From: UBA961 sp014191195
GTDB lineage: Bacteria > Bacteroidota > Ignavibacteria > Kapaibacteriales > UBA961
Assembly: GCA_964204605.1 (NCBI GenBank)
Contig: OZ123195.1
Location: 868,001 to 932,000 of the forward strand
Direction of reading: 5' to 3'
Length of the DNA stretch: 64,000 nucleotides
The translations under genes were made by a program, and so were the position numbers. The notes under the pieces were generated by a model, which saw only the letters and a list, made by a program, of their open reading frames with translations, was not told where the DNA came from and searched no databases. Below are positions 37,912 through 45,450 of the stretch, in pieces. Within the stretch, counting starts at the first letter, position 1. Every line of letters begins with the position of its first letter.

Positions 37912-37930
37912 ATTTAGATTTAGTCTAAAT
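37912..37930. promoter_or_regulatory. Palindromic operator candidate, DtxR/MntR-like
   Basis: ATTTAGATTTAGTCTAAAT: outer arms ATTTAGA/TCTAAAT are a perfect 7-bp inverted repeat, and the inner TTTAG-T-CTAAA is a second one. The 19-bp size and the TTTAG...CTAAA arms resemble boxes of the iron or manganese repressors of the DtxR family. It lies 44 bp upstream of the DUF4856 gene and overlaps its predicted -7 element. Confidence 0.6.
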
Positions 37931-37956
37931 TAAAGATTCTATTGATGACAAACAAA
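37925..37956 (-). promoter_or_regulatory. Predicted promoter of the DUF4856-imelysin-carboxylase-TonB operon
   Basis: Read leftward: TTTG (37956-37953), a 20-base spacer, then TAATTTAG (37932-37925). This matches the Bacteroidota -33 TTTG / -7 TAnnTTTG consensus with one mismatch. The -7 half overlaps the palindrome at 37912-37930, the arrangement expected of a repressor that blocks polymerase. Confidence 0.45.
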
Positions 37957-37992
37957 TGCTATCAAACAAAATATTATGAGACTGTTTTTCAA

Positions 37993-38045
37993 TGCATATT
38001 TTTTTAGTAATTTGAATATGCAGCAAATGGGGAACTACTAGCCCC
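37993..38045. repeat. Two inverted repeats in the leader of the divergent barrel gene
   Basis: TGCATATT (37993-38000) pairs exactly with AATATGCA (38015-38022). Seven bases on, GGGG (38029-38032) faces CCCC (38042-38045). Both lie just upstream of the ATG at 38074 and could fold in its mRNA leader or mark binding sites. Confidence 0.4.
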
Positions 38046-38073
38046 TTCATTTTATATTTTATTGGGAAGACAT

Positions 38074-38724
38074 ATGAAATCCACAAAATTTCTCGTTTAT
38101 TTGGTATGTATTATTATGGGTAGCCTTACTGCTTGGTCACAGCAGACGCATTTTAATGTACCTAACTCTGTAGTTACACCAGAGGGTAAAATGCATTTTC
38201 AAGCAAATACTTTTTTGACAAACTCATTTGACAGAACACAAGTGTATGGAATGTATGGTGTCAATAAAGACACAGAAGTAGGGTTAAATTTCTTAAACTA
38301 TCGTAGTGGAAGTAATTGGTATGGTATTACTGCTCAGCATCGCGAAGTATTAAATGCTGACCATAATCTAACAATTGGTGGAGCATATTATTTGAATTCT
38401 AATAATTCTTATTATGTATATGGTTTAGTAACAGCAAATAAATTACTTGCCAAAGCCAACATTAATGCTGGTTTATTTTATGGCAATGAAAGTATGTTTG
38501 GTGAATCTACAATAGGCTTAATGGCAAGTATTGAATATCAAGTAATTAATGATAAAATTCATGTAATAGCAGAATATATGTCTGGCAAGCATTGGATGAA
38601 TGGCTTAAATATTGGTGGTTCTTATGAAATTTCCAAAAATATGAAGGCTGCAATTGGTTTAAATGTGTACAAAGCACAAACCGGCCCATCACCGTTTATC
38701 TTGCAATTACATTATAATATGTAA
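38074..38724 (+). CDS. Small outer-membrane beta-barrel protein
   Basis: A 216-residue protein with signal MKSTKFLVYLVCIIMGSLTAWSQ (cleavage after SQ, shown in two pieces: MKSTKFLVYLVC, SLTAWSQ). The rest alternates polar and aromatic residues in short strands (VYGMYGVNKDTEVGLNF, YYVYGLVTANK, KMHFQANTFL) and ends in FILQLHYNM, as expected for a barrel. I chose the ATG at 38074, preceded by GGAAG; a TTG at 38062 would add four residues. It is divergent from the imelysin/carboxylase operon and shares its 205-bp control region, so joint metal regulation is possible. A terminator follows. The exact family is not recognised. Confidence 0.72.
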   Translation: MKSTKFLVYLVCIIMGSLTAWSQQTHFNVPNSVVTPEGKMHFQANTFLTNSFDRTQVYGMYGVNKDTEVGLNFLNYRSGSNWYGITAQHREVLNADHNLTIGGAYYLNSNNSYYVYGLVTANKLLAKANINAGLFYGNESMFGESTIGLMASIEYQVINDKIHVIAEYMSGKHWMNGLNIGGSYEISKNMKAAIGLNVYKAQTGPSPFILQLHYNM

Positions 38725-38748
38725 TCATTACAAAAGAGAATTTTTAGA

Positions 38749-38779
38749 AACGAGGCGATTATTCGTCTCGTTTTTTTTT
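38749..38779 (+). terminator. Intrinsic terminator after the barrel gene
   Basis: Stem AACGAGGCG / CGTCTCGTT (one G-T wobble), 6-base loop, followed by nine T. It separates the barrel gene from the beta-lactamase-like gene. Confidence 0.85.
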
Positions 38780-38793
38780 ACTCCAGATACATC

Positions 38794-40059
38794 ATGAAAA
38801 CATTGATTCAATTTCTATTGATTACTCTTCTTTTAGCTAATGTGTCAAAAAGTTTGGGGCAAAAAGCACAAGCATTTCCTCAAGAAAAGCAAGAAATTTT
38901 AAGGCATATATTTCAGAAATATGAAGTTCTTGGGGGTTCAGTTGCTTCATTTTCGGAGAAGAATCTTCACTCTTTTTCTTATGGATATGCATTTGACGAT
39001 AGTATAGCATTTTCTGATTCAACATTCCTAAGGATTGCAAGCATTTCTAAAATGTTTACCGGCATGATTGCCATGCAATTATGTGAAGAAGGGAAGCTTT
39101 CGCTTGATGATGATATCAAGAAATATCTTGATTTTCCTCTGTATAATGCTTCATATCCCAAAATACCTATTACTATAAAGATGCTTTTGAATCATACATC
39201 CACATTAAAGGATAGTAAGATTATTATAGATTATGCAATGAAAACTATTTTTAGAGATTCTGCGCTGCAAACACAGTCAATACAACCTTTAAAGAACATA
39301 TTTACAAAAGGGAATTATCATTTTCTGCCTGCAATTAGTACAACAATAAAAGGGGAGTCTATTGCTATAAAACCAGGAGAATATTTTCATTATACAAATC
39401 TGAATTTTGTAATTCTTGCTCATATCATCGAGACAATTGAAAAAAAACCATTTTATCAGTCTGTACAAGAAAGGCTTTTACAAAAATATTCCGTCGATGG
39501 AGGATTCATTGTCCAAGAATTACCTAAAGCCGCAATATTAAGCCCACAATATCTATGGAAGAATCAAACATGGCATCCAGAAGCAGATTATTATACCAAG
39601 CATTATGATTCAGTCTTTACATCTATTCTACATTATACACCTGGCTTAAATGTCTTACGTTTTTCTCCACAAGCCGGTTTACGAATTAATAGTACTGGAT
39701 TAGCCTCTTTTTTTAGACAATTTTTATTAGATTCTGCGATGCAAGACATAAGAACAAAGATGTTTACTTCATCGTGGAAAGAAAAGCTTAACAATAATGC
39801 TGGACAATTTGATAATTTGTTCAAAGAATGGGGTTTGGCTTGCCATATCATTAAAACGAAGCAAGGGCCATTTATAAAGGATTTTCCTTGGATAGGACAT
39901 ATTGGCAGAGCAAATGGTACTTATACAATAGTGTATATGAGTCCTTTGCATAAAAAAGGAATCATAATTCTCATTAATGGAATGAAGTATCAGCCAAAAG
40001 GTGATATGGGTTTTGCTGAAATCGAAAAAGAAATGATAAAAAGTATTCTTTCTGAATAA
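38794..40059 (+). CDS. Beta-lactamase-family serine hydrolase (exported)
   Basis: A 421-residue protein with a signal peptide (cleavage near SLGQ). It has the penicillin-binding fold: SxxK motif SISK followed by MFTGMIAMQLCEEGKLSLDD (~85-108), YxN motif YTN in GEYFHYTNLNFVIL (~195-208), and a C-terminal HIGRANG (~368-374) in the place of the KTG-like triad. The class C-like family includes esterases, D-aminopeptidases and peptidoglycan-acting enzymes, so antibiotic resistance should not be assumed. It lies 11 bp before the beta-flower gene and probably shares its transcript. Confidence 0.87.
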   Translation: MKTLIQFLLITLLLANVSKSLGQKAQAFPQEKQEILRHIFQKYEVLGGSVASFSEKNLHSFSYGYAFDDSIAFSDSTFLRIASISKMFTGMIAMQLCEEGKLSLDDDIKKYLDFPLYNASYPKIPITIKMLLNHTSTLKDSKIIIDYAMKTIFRDSALQTQSIQPLKNIFTKGNYHFLPAISTTIKGESIAIKPGEYFHYTNLNFVILAHIIETIEKKPFYQSVQERLLQKYSVDGGFIVQELPKAAILSPQYLWKNQTWHPEADYYTKHYDSVFTSILHYTPGLNVLRFSPQAGLRINSTGLASFFRQFLLDSAMQDIRTKMFTSSWKEKLNNNAGQFDNLFKEWGLACHIIKTKQGPFIKDFPWIGHIGRANGTYTIVYMSPLHKKGIIILINGMKYQPKGDMGFAEIEKEMIKSILSE

Positions 40060-40070
40060 AAGAGGTATGT

Positions 40071-40463
40071 ATGAGAATAATAATTGTGTGCTTATTCATG
40101 TTGTTTGCAATTGCAGATGATTTATCTGCTCAAATTATGCGTATGGGACAATCCCCGTCTGGAAATATCATATTAACAATGGATAAGAATAGGATTAGAA
40201 GAGGGAATTCACCTTCTGGTGAGATAGTAATGACAATTGACGGAGAGCGTATCAGAAAAGGAAATTCTCCATCCGGAACTATCATTGCTACAGTTGTTGG
40301 TAATTTTGTTAGACAAGGCAATTCATCTGCAGGAAAAATACTTGCCTTTATTGATGGCAATAAAGTAAGAAAAGGAAATTCTCCTTCTGGAACCATTATA
40401 GCCACCACAAATGGTGGAAGAATGAGTGGTGCGGCCGCAGCTGCGTATTTATTATTGATGTAA
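40071..40463 (+). CDS. Five-repeat protein, 5-fold beta-flower type
   Basis: A 130-residue exported protein (signal 1-20, ending DLSAQ). The mature part is five tandem copies of a ~19-20-residue unit: MGQSPSGNIILTMDKNRIR, GNSPSGEIVMTIDGERIR, GNSPSGTIIATVVGNFVR, GNSSAGKILAFIDGNKVR, GNSPSGTIIATTNGGRMSG. Exactly five units with a constant SPSGxI turn and a following strand suggest a closed 5-fold beta structure, as in proteins now annotated '5-fold beta-flower'. The function is unknown. A good AGAGG ribosome site precedes the ATG. It sits 11 bp after the beta-lactamase-family gene. The tail GAAAAAYLLLM is hydrophobic. Confidence 0.8.
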   Translation: MRIIIVCLFMLFAIADDLSAQIMRMGQSPSGNIILTMDKNRIRRGNSPSGEIVMTIDGERIRKGNSPSGTIIATVVGNFVRQGNSSAGKILAFIDGNKVRKGNSPSGTIIATTNGGRMSGAAAAAYLLLM

Positions 40464-40487
40464 AAAAGATATTATGTATTCATCAAG

Positions 40488-40497
40488 TGTTATAACA
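40488..40497. promoter_or_regulatory. 10-bp palindrome upstream of the restriction-modification gene
   Basis: TGTTATAACA is a perfect palindrome, 62 bp before the ATG at 40559. It could be an operator for the restriction-modification gene, but a 10-bp AT-rich palindrome can also occur by chance. Confidence 0.25.
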
Positions 40498-40558
40498 TTA
40501 GTATGCTCAAGTTTCATAAAGAATATTCTACATCATTCAGATTCTAGGAAATAATAGC

Positions 40559-42982
40559 ATGAAATATAGAAATATCCGTGAAGAAGAATTAAAGGGTAAA
40601 GTTGGTAAAGATTGGTTTGCAGGATTCGACACTACTAGAATTCTGGGAGATGTGGATTTCTGTGCATCACCAAAAGTAATGGCAAAAACTCCAAAAGGTA
40701 AAGAACAAGAATCACTTCTCTGGGCTGAAGCCAAAACTGGTATTGCAGATATCTATTCTATGTTTGCGCAATTGATTATCACCATCGGAAAAGCCAGAAC
40801 ATTTGATAAATATCTTCCACCAGCTTTTTTAGGTGCTTTTGATTTTAAAAAAATGATCTTTATTCCTTATAATGAAATCGTTGATATTTTCTTTATGAAT
40901 GACTTTAATTGGAATATTGCGCCTTCTAATCATGAGACAAAAGAATTCCATATCATCAAAAATCGCATTGAACATATCCTGAATACACATACCTATGTCT
41001 TTGATTTTGTGGATGATGAAAAGGAACTCAAGCATTTCATTAAAAACAATATTGCACTCTCAACAGAATCGGGGAAGATTCTGATCGATAAAAACAATTT
41101 TGTGTCTATTTACCTTCGATGGCTTACCCAAGTGAAACCCTATATCAATTTTGATTGGGAAGAAGGCAAAAAGCAGAATATCGTTGATAGTGACTTTTAT
41201 CTTGCCGATCTTTTTGTAGACGATAAAGATACAGCCAGCATGGATGATGATACGCCAATCAAAGAAGAACTATTTGTGGTGTTTAAACGCAGTCATTATC
41301 AAATTGCTAAAGAGGATCTGAAATCTCTATTCAATGCCACGATAGAAATCACGAATAAAGAAAAGTATGAACAGTTTTGGAAGAAATATAAACGCCAACC
41401 CGTAGCCGATTTCCAAGAGTATATTATTGACAGAAGAGATTTGCTGATTCCTCAGGATATTCGTGAACGCAAAGGGGCATTCTTTACACCGCTGATGTGG
41501 GTGGAATTGTCGCAGAAATATATCGCGGATGTGCTTGGACCCGATTGGCAGGATGAATACTATGTATGGGACTGTGCAGCAGGAACAGGAAATCTTTTGG
41601 CCGGCTTGACAAATAAATACAATATCTGGGCTTCAACGCTTGACATAGCTGATGTAAATGTAATGAAGGATCGCATCAAGAATGGGGCAATTCTACTTGA
41701 AGATCATGTATTTCAGTTTGACTTTTTGAATGATGACTTCACAAAACTTCCACAAGAATTACAGAATATCATCAATGATCCAAAAAAGCGTAAGAAATTG
41801 GTGATGTATATTAATCCTCCGTATGCGGAAGTAGCAAGTAAAGCCGAATTTGGTAAAGTTGGTGTAAACAAGTCTATTGTACATACAAAATACAAAGAGA
41901 TACTTGGCACAGCTGGTAGAGAGTTATTCACTCAGTTCTTATTACGGATTTATTGTGATCTTAATGGATGTACAATTGCTGAGTTTTCCACATTAAAAGT
42001 ATTACAAGGTGCAGCATTTACCAGCTATAAAAAAGTGTTCAGACCTGAACTAAAGAAAATGTTCTTAGCACCAGCATATACATTTGATAATGTAAAGGGA
42101 AAGTTTCCAATCGGATTTAAAGTGTGGTCAACTTCTTGTACTTCAGAATTTAGAAATATTAATGCGGATGTATATGATGAGATAGGTATTAAACTATCAG
42201 AAAAGGTAGTGTATTCAGTAGACAAATCATCATACGTAAACAAGTGGATTTCGAATTACAAAACTTCCTCTAATAATTCAATTGGTTATTTAGATGGGAT
42301 TAATGGAAATGATTTCCAGCATAACAACATTGTATATATTCTAAATTCTAAAAACCAATTACCCAATCCTCGAGGAATCTGGATTAATAGCTCAAACGCA
42401 ATTGCAATATTTGTTTATTATTCAGTTAGACATAGTATAGAAGCAAATTGGCTGAATGACAGAGATCAGTTTCTATTCCCAAATGATGCCTGGTTACAAG
42501 ATTCAATATTTCAAAGTGACTGTTTGTGTTTCTCACTGTTTGAAAATAAAATTCAATCAAAACAAGGTGTCAATCACTGGATCCCATTCACCGAAGAAGA
42601 AGTGAATGCTCGCGGTAAATTTGAAAGTCATTTCATGACTGATTTCATAAAAGGCAAGATTCAACCCGAGCAACAAGATGGCCTTTTTGGTGGTGAGCAG
42701 CAAAAGGTAGAGCCAATGGTGTTTTCACCAGAGGCACAAGCAGTGTTCAATGCAGGGCGTGAATTATGGCTTTATTATCACAAACAACCACGTTGCAATG
42801 TTAATGCATCACTGTATGATATACGCGAGCATTTTCAGGGCCGCAATGAAAAGGGCAAAATGAACAATAAAAGTGATGATGCTAAGTATATGGAGTTGAT
42901 CACACATCTGCGAACTACCTTAAAAGTGTTGGCAACCAACATTGCACCCAAAGTATATGAATATGGTTTTTTGAAGAAATAA
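40559..42982 (+). CDS. Single-chain restriction-modification enzyme (N6-adenine methyltransferase with N-terminal nuclease-like domain)
   Basis: An 807-residue protein. Residues ~15-140 include DVDFCASPKVMAK and LLWAEAKTG, which fit a PD-(D/E)xK nuclease core (D...ExK). The methyltransferase core (~300-430) has RKGAFFTPLMWVE, motif I VWDCAAGTGNLLAGL and motif IV INPPY, typical of gamma-class N6-adenine methyltransferases. Residues ~440-680 are divergent and should be the target-recognition part. This order matches type IIG enzymes, in which one chain cuts and methylates. No separate specificity, restriction or control gene is adjacent. Base composition is unlike its neighbours: about half G+C in the methyltransferase and C-terminal segments, but ~30-35% in the recognition region, suggesting transfer and mosaic origin. 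Confidence 0.83.
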   Translation: MKYRNIREEELKGKVGKDWFAGFDTTRILGDVDFCASPKVMAKTPKGKEQESLLWAEAKTGIADIYSMFAQLIITIGKARTFDKYLPPAFLGAFDFKKMIFIPYNEIVDIFFMNDFNWNIAPSNHETKEFHIIKNRIEHILNTHTYVFDFVDDEKELKHFIKNNIALSTESGKILIDKNNFVSIYLRWLTQVKPYINFDWEEGKKQNIVDSDFYLADLFVDDKDTASMDDDTPIKEELFVVFKRSHYQIAKEDLKSLFNATIEITNKEKYEQFWKKYKRQPVADFQEYIIDRRDLLIPQDIRERKGAFFTPLMWVELSQKYIADVLGPDWQDEYYVWDCAAGTGNLLAGLTNKYNIWASTLDIADVNVMKDRIKNGAILLEDHVFQFDFLNDDFTKLPQELQNIINDPKKRKKLVMYINPPYAEVASKAEFGKVGVNKSIVHTKYKEILGTAGRELFTQFLLRIYCDLNGCTIAEFSTLKVLQGAAFTSYKKVFRPELKKMFLAPAYTFDNVKGKFPIGFKVWSTSCTSEFRNINADVYDEIGIKLSEKVVYSVDKSSYVNKWISNYKTSSNNSIGYLDGINGNDFQHNNIVYILNSKNQLPNPRGIWINSSNAIAIFVYYSVRHSIEANWLNDRDQFLFPNDAWLQDSIFQSDCLCFSLFENKIQSKQGVNHWIPFTEEEVNARGKFESHFMTDFIKGKIQPEQQDGLFGGEQQKVEPMVFSPEAQAVFNAGRELWLYYHKQPRCNVNASLYDIREHFQGRNEKGKMNNKSDDAKYMELITHLRTTLKVLATNIAPKVYEYGFLKK

Positions 42983-42984
42983 GA

Positions 42985-43010
42985 ATGGGTAGATGGTAAA
43001 GTCTACCCAT
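42985..43010. terminator. Hairpin between the restriction-modification gene and a convergent lipoprotein gene
   Basis: ATGGGTAGA (42985-42993) pairs exactly with TCTACCCAT (43002-43010), loop 8 bases, starting 2 bp after the stop codon. There is no strong T-run on either side, so it may act as a weak bidirectional terminator. Confidence 0.5.
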
Positions 43011-43041
43011 AAACGAAATGATATAAGTAATGTCAAGCGAA

Positions 43042-43527
43042 TTAGTTGTCTTGTTTTTTTCTTGTGGATTGTCTTTCCCAGGTATCTTTTTCTACAATCA
43101 CTAATTTAGTTCCGCACAATGCTTCTAAACCATCTCTTACATTCCAATACCAACCCCAGTCTTGGCTTGAATCATCTTTATAGTATGTATCTGAATTACC
43201 GGTCATAGTACCAAAAATATTTTTGGTATAGGTATTAGTTTTTGCAGTAGCAAATATTTTTCCTTCAACTACAGAAATTGTCCAAAACCTACGTGTGTAC
43301 ACTCCTGTCCAAAAGCTAAAATCTTCGGATGAACTTGCATTAGCAAAACCTAATTTAGCATCTTGATTTTCTACTGTCAATCCTTCAGAAGTAACCAATT
43401 GAACAAACTTTGATAAGATTTGATCTGTATTACTTTTACAATTAAGTTGATGTTCATAGATTTTTGGTGAACAACCTAAAACAAGTAATGAAAGCAAAGA
43501 AGTTAGAAGTAACCCTCTCATAGCCAT
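43042..43527 (-). CDS. Small lipoprotein of unknown function
   Basis: A 161-residue lipoprotein (lipobox LVLGC, Cys19). The start is decided by a GGAGG Shine-Dalgarno four bases before the first ATG of an ATG-GCT-ATG pair. The mature region contains SEGLTVENQDAKLGFANASS, FWTISVVEGKIFATAKTNTY and ends with a hydrophilic tail rich in Arg, Lys and Gln. I recognise no family. Predicted alpha+beta domain of about 100 residues on the outer membrane. A possible 54-residue ORF lies 30 bp upstream on the same strand. Confidence 0.78.
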   Translation of the reverse strand: MAMRGLLLTSLLSLLVLGCSPKIYEHQLNCKSNTDQILSKFVQLVTSEGLTVENQDAKLGFANASSSEDFSFWTGVYTRRFWTISVVEGKIFATAKTNTYTKNIFGTMTGNSDTYYKDDSSQDWGWYWNVRDGLEALCGTKLVIVEKDTWERQSTRKKQDN

Positions 43528-43557
43528 ATATCCTCCTAATAATATAAAATGTAAACC

Positions 43558-43722
43558 CTATCTTCCCACTAATTGAAGATATGATTGATATAATTCTTGT
43601 CTACAAATTGATAATACCCGCGTTTTTTCATGTATAGAAATTAATACCTTGTAATAAGTATACCCTTCATTATTCTTGAATTGATAAGTGAAAAACCCTT
43701 CCTTATAACTCAGAAAAAACAT
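43558..43722 (-). CDS. Possible small protein (54 residues), unrecognised
   Basis: An open frame from ATG at 43722 to TAG at 43558. It begins MFFLSYKEGFFTYQFKNNEG, continues YTYYKVLISIHEKTRV and ends QSYLQLVGR. An in-frame TGA lies just upstream of the ATG. It looks protein-like, with alternating aromatic and charged residues suggesting strands then a helix, and 54 sense codons in a row are somewhat unlikely in such AT-rich DNA. No Shine-Dalgarno is evident. It stands 30 bp before the lipoprotein gene on the same strand and may share its transcript, or be the remnant of a longer gene. Confidence 0.35.
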   Translation of the reverse strand: MFFLSYKEGFFTYQFKNNEGYTYYKVLISIHEKTRVLSICRQELYQSYLQLVGR

Positions 43723-43973
43723 TAAAACCCATAATCAATTCACAATTATCATTGCCTAATTTCTGAACAATATACGTATTTATTCTATTAATCAAATTGT
43801 ACTAAAGATAGGAAACATTATAGATATAGATAGGAATCAGTCAAAGGGATGTGAATAGAGCACATTTACATTGACATAATGGTTTCATAATACAATCAAA
43901 ACAATTCAATAATATACAAATGTACAAATTGTCAATATAAATGTCCTTTTGTATATTTTTAACGAATGCTAGT
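43723..43973. other. Intergenic stretch without a recognised gene
   Basis: About 250 bp of AT-rich sequence between divergently oriented genes (small ORF/lipoprotein to the left, esterase-like lipoprotein to the right). It should contain both promoters. I see a TTGACA at 43874-43879 and no convincing -10 partner, no conserved RNA, and no coding frame I would defend. Confidence 0.5.
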
Positions 43974-45245
43974 ATGAAAAATGTGTTTCTTTTTTGTGTA
44001 TTTAGTTGTGTAAGTATGTTTATTGGATGTACAGATAGTACTAACAATACTATCACGCCAATGTCCTATCCTCAACAAGCATATGTCAATAAAAACGTTG
44101 TTATGTCAACAACTCCTAATGGTATTAAAGTGATAAATGGAGGTTATGGCTCTAGTATCACTTCTAATGCAGAAGGCATCTATTATATTATGACAGATAG
44201 AGGCCCAAATATTGATGGATCTGCTTCGGGTGTTAAAGTATTTTCCAATCCAGAATTTAATCCTCACATGGGTAAATTTAAACTAGTTGGAGATTCATTA
44301 GTATTACAAAGTATTATATCATTCAAAGACGAAAATGGTAAAGCATTAACTGGTTTACCAAACCCAGCAGGTGCAGGTGGAACAGGTGAAATTGCATTAG
44401 ATTTAGCAGGGAATGCAATAAATCTTGATGTAAATGGAATTGATCCAGAGGGACTTGTTATAGCAAATGATGGAACATTTTGGGTAAGTGATGAATATGG
44501 TCCACATATTCTACATTTAGATCAAACTGGAAAAACAATTGAGAGAATTAATCCATTTGGAAGTGGAATTGGTGGAAAGAAGATTCCTTCTGTATTCGCA
44601 AAAAGACGTGCCAATAGAGGAATGGAAGGAATAACAATTACACCAGATCAAAAATATCTAGTTGGTATGATGCAATCTCCATTATATAATCCTGATAGCA
44701 AAGTTAAAAGCACAGCAGTAGCAGTAAGAATTTTATTCTATGAAATTGCAACCGGAACAGCTAAAGAATATGTATATATTCTTGACAATGTAAATTATGC
44801 TGTAAGTGAAATTGTAGCTATTACAAATACTACATTTTTAGTATTAGAAAGAGACGGCAATTTTCCTGGAAAAGATGCTACAAATTTCAAAAAAGTATTC
44901 AAGATTGATATTGCAAATGCATCTGATATAACTGTTGCAGATGCAGGTGGTAAACTCATTAATGCAAAAACAATTGAACAATCTACTTCAGATGAGATAA
45001 AGACCGCAGGTATTATTGCTGTTTCTAAATCAGAAATCGTAGATATTATGAGTATTCCAAATTATCCACATGATAAACCAGAAGGCATCGTAATTATTAA
45101 TAATAATATGATTGGAATTATTAATGATGATGACTTTGGTATTGGTGGAACAGGAGTATATGAGCAAAAATCAATGCCACTTTTATCAAATAATGCTGAT
45201 AAAAATGTTATCTATTTTGTTCCAACTCTAAAGTCACTTAAATAA
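43974..45245 (+). CDS. Esterase-like of phytase family lipoprotein
   Basis: A 423-residue lipoprotein. I chose the ATG at 43974, which gives signal MKNVFLFCVFSCVSMFIGC (lipobox FIGC, Cys19); the longer frame from 43941 lacks a clean signal. The mature protein is a phytase-like beta-propeller: GYGSSITSNAEGIYYIMTDR, NGIDPEGLVIANDGTFWVSD, RANRGMEGITITPDQKYL, NTTFLVLERDGNF, and KPEGIVIINNNMIGIINDDD. Acidic residues in these loops resemble Ca-binding sites of propeller phytases. Members of this family are generally uncharacterised; phosphoesterase activity is a guess. A strong terminator follows. Confidence 0.83.
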   Translation: MKNVFLFCVFSCVSMFIGCTDSTNNTITPMSYPQQAYVNKNVVMSTTPNGIKVINGGYGSSITSNAEGIYYIMTDRGPNIDGSASGVKVFSNPEFNPHMGKFKLVGDSLVLQSIISFKDENGKALTGLPNPAGAGGTGEIALDLAGNAINLDVNGIDPEGLVIANDGTFWVSDEYGPHILHLDQTGKTIERINPFGSGIGGKKIPSVFAKRRANRGMEGITITPDQKYLVGMMQSPLYNPDSKVKSTAVAVRILFYEIATGTAKEYVYILDNVNYAVSEIVAITNTTFLVLERDGNFPGKDATNFKKVFKIDIANASDITVADAGGKLINAKTIEQSTSDEIKTAGIIAVSKSEIVDIMSIPNYPHDKPEGIVIINNNMIGIINDDDFGIGGTGVYEQKSMPLLSNNADKNVIYFVPTLKSLK

Positions 45246-45272
45246 GATATTTACTGTCTTAATACTTTATTT

Positions 45273-45310
45273 GAAAGCCAATGCTTATGCATTGGCTTTC
45301 TTGTTTTATT
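45273..45310 (+). terminator. Strong intrinsic terminator after the phytase-like gene
   Basis: Perfect 12-bp stem GAAAGCCAATGC / GCATTGGCTTTC with a TTAT loop, then TTGTTTTATTT. Confidence 0.9.
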
Positions 45311-45387
45311 TAGTAAAGATCTTAGTGTTTACTGTAACTCTTTTATTTTTCAGTGTATTGATGAATTTCTATAAACTCAAATACCCA

Positions 45388-45424
45388 CAAAAAAACCGAT
45401 AACTACATGATGTAACTATCGGTT
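45388..45424 (-). terminator. Intrinsic terminator of ssrA
   Basis: AACCGATA (45394-45401) pairs with TATCGGTT (45417-45424), with an inner TACAT/ATGTA stem. Read leftward it runs into seven T. It lies 27 bp beyond the tmRNA 3' end. Confidence 0.85.
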
Positions 45425-45450
45425 AATGTATCCTTACAACCAGAAGGTTG

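Noticed and set aside
38794..40059. Antibiotic-resistance beta-lactamase
   Set aside because: The SxxK and YxN motifs define a broad serine-hydrolase family that includes esterases and peptidases; nothing here indicates drug hydrolysis.
40130..40408. A 92-codon open frame antisense to the beta-flower gene
   Set aside because: It is repetitive only because the sense repeats force it; it has no signal or start context, while the sense frame has a signal peptide and ribosome site.
40071..40463. CRISPR-like or DNA tandem repeat array
   Set aside because: The repetition is at protein level with diverged codons, in one open frame with a signal peptide; there are no uniform spacers.
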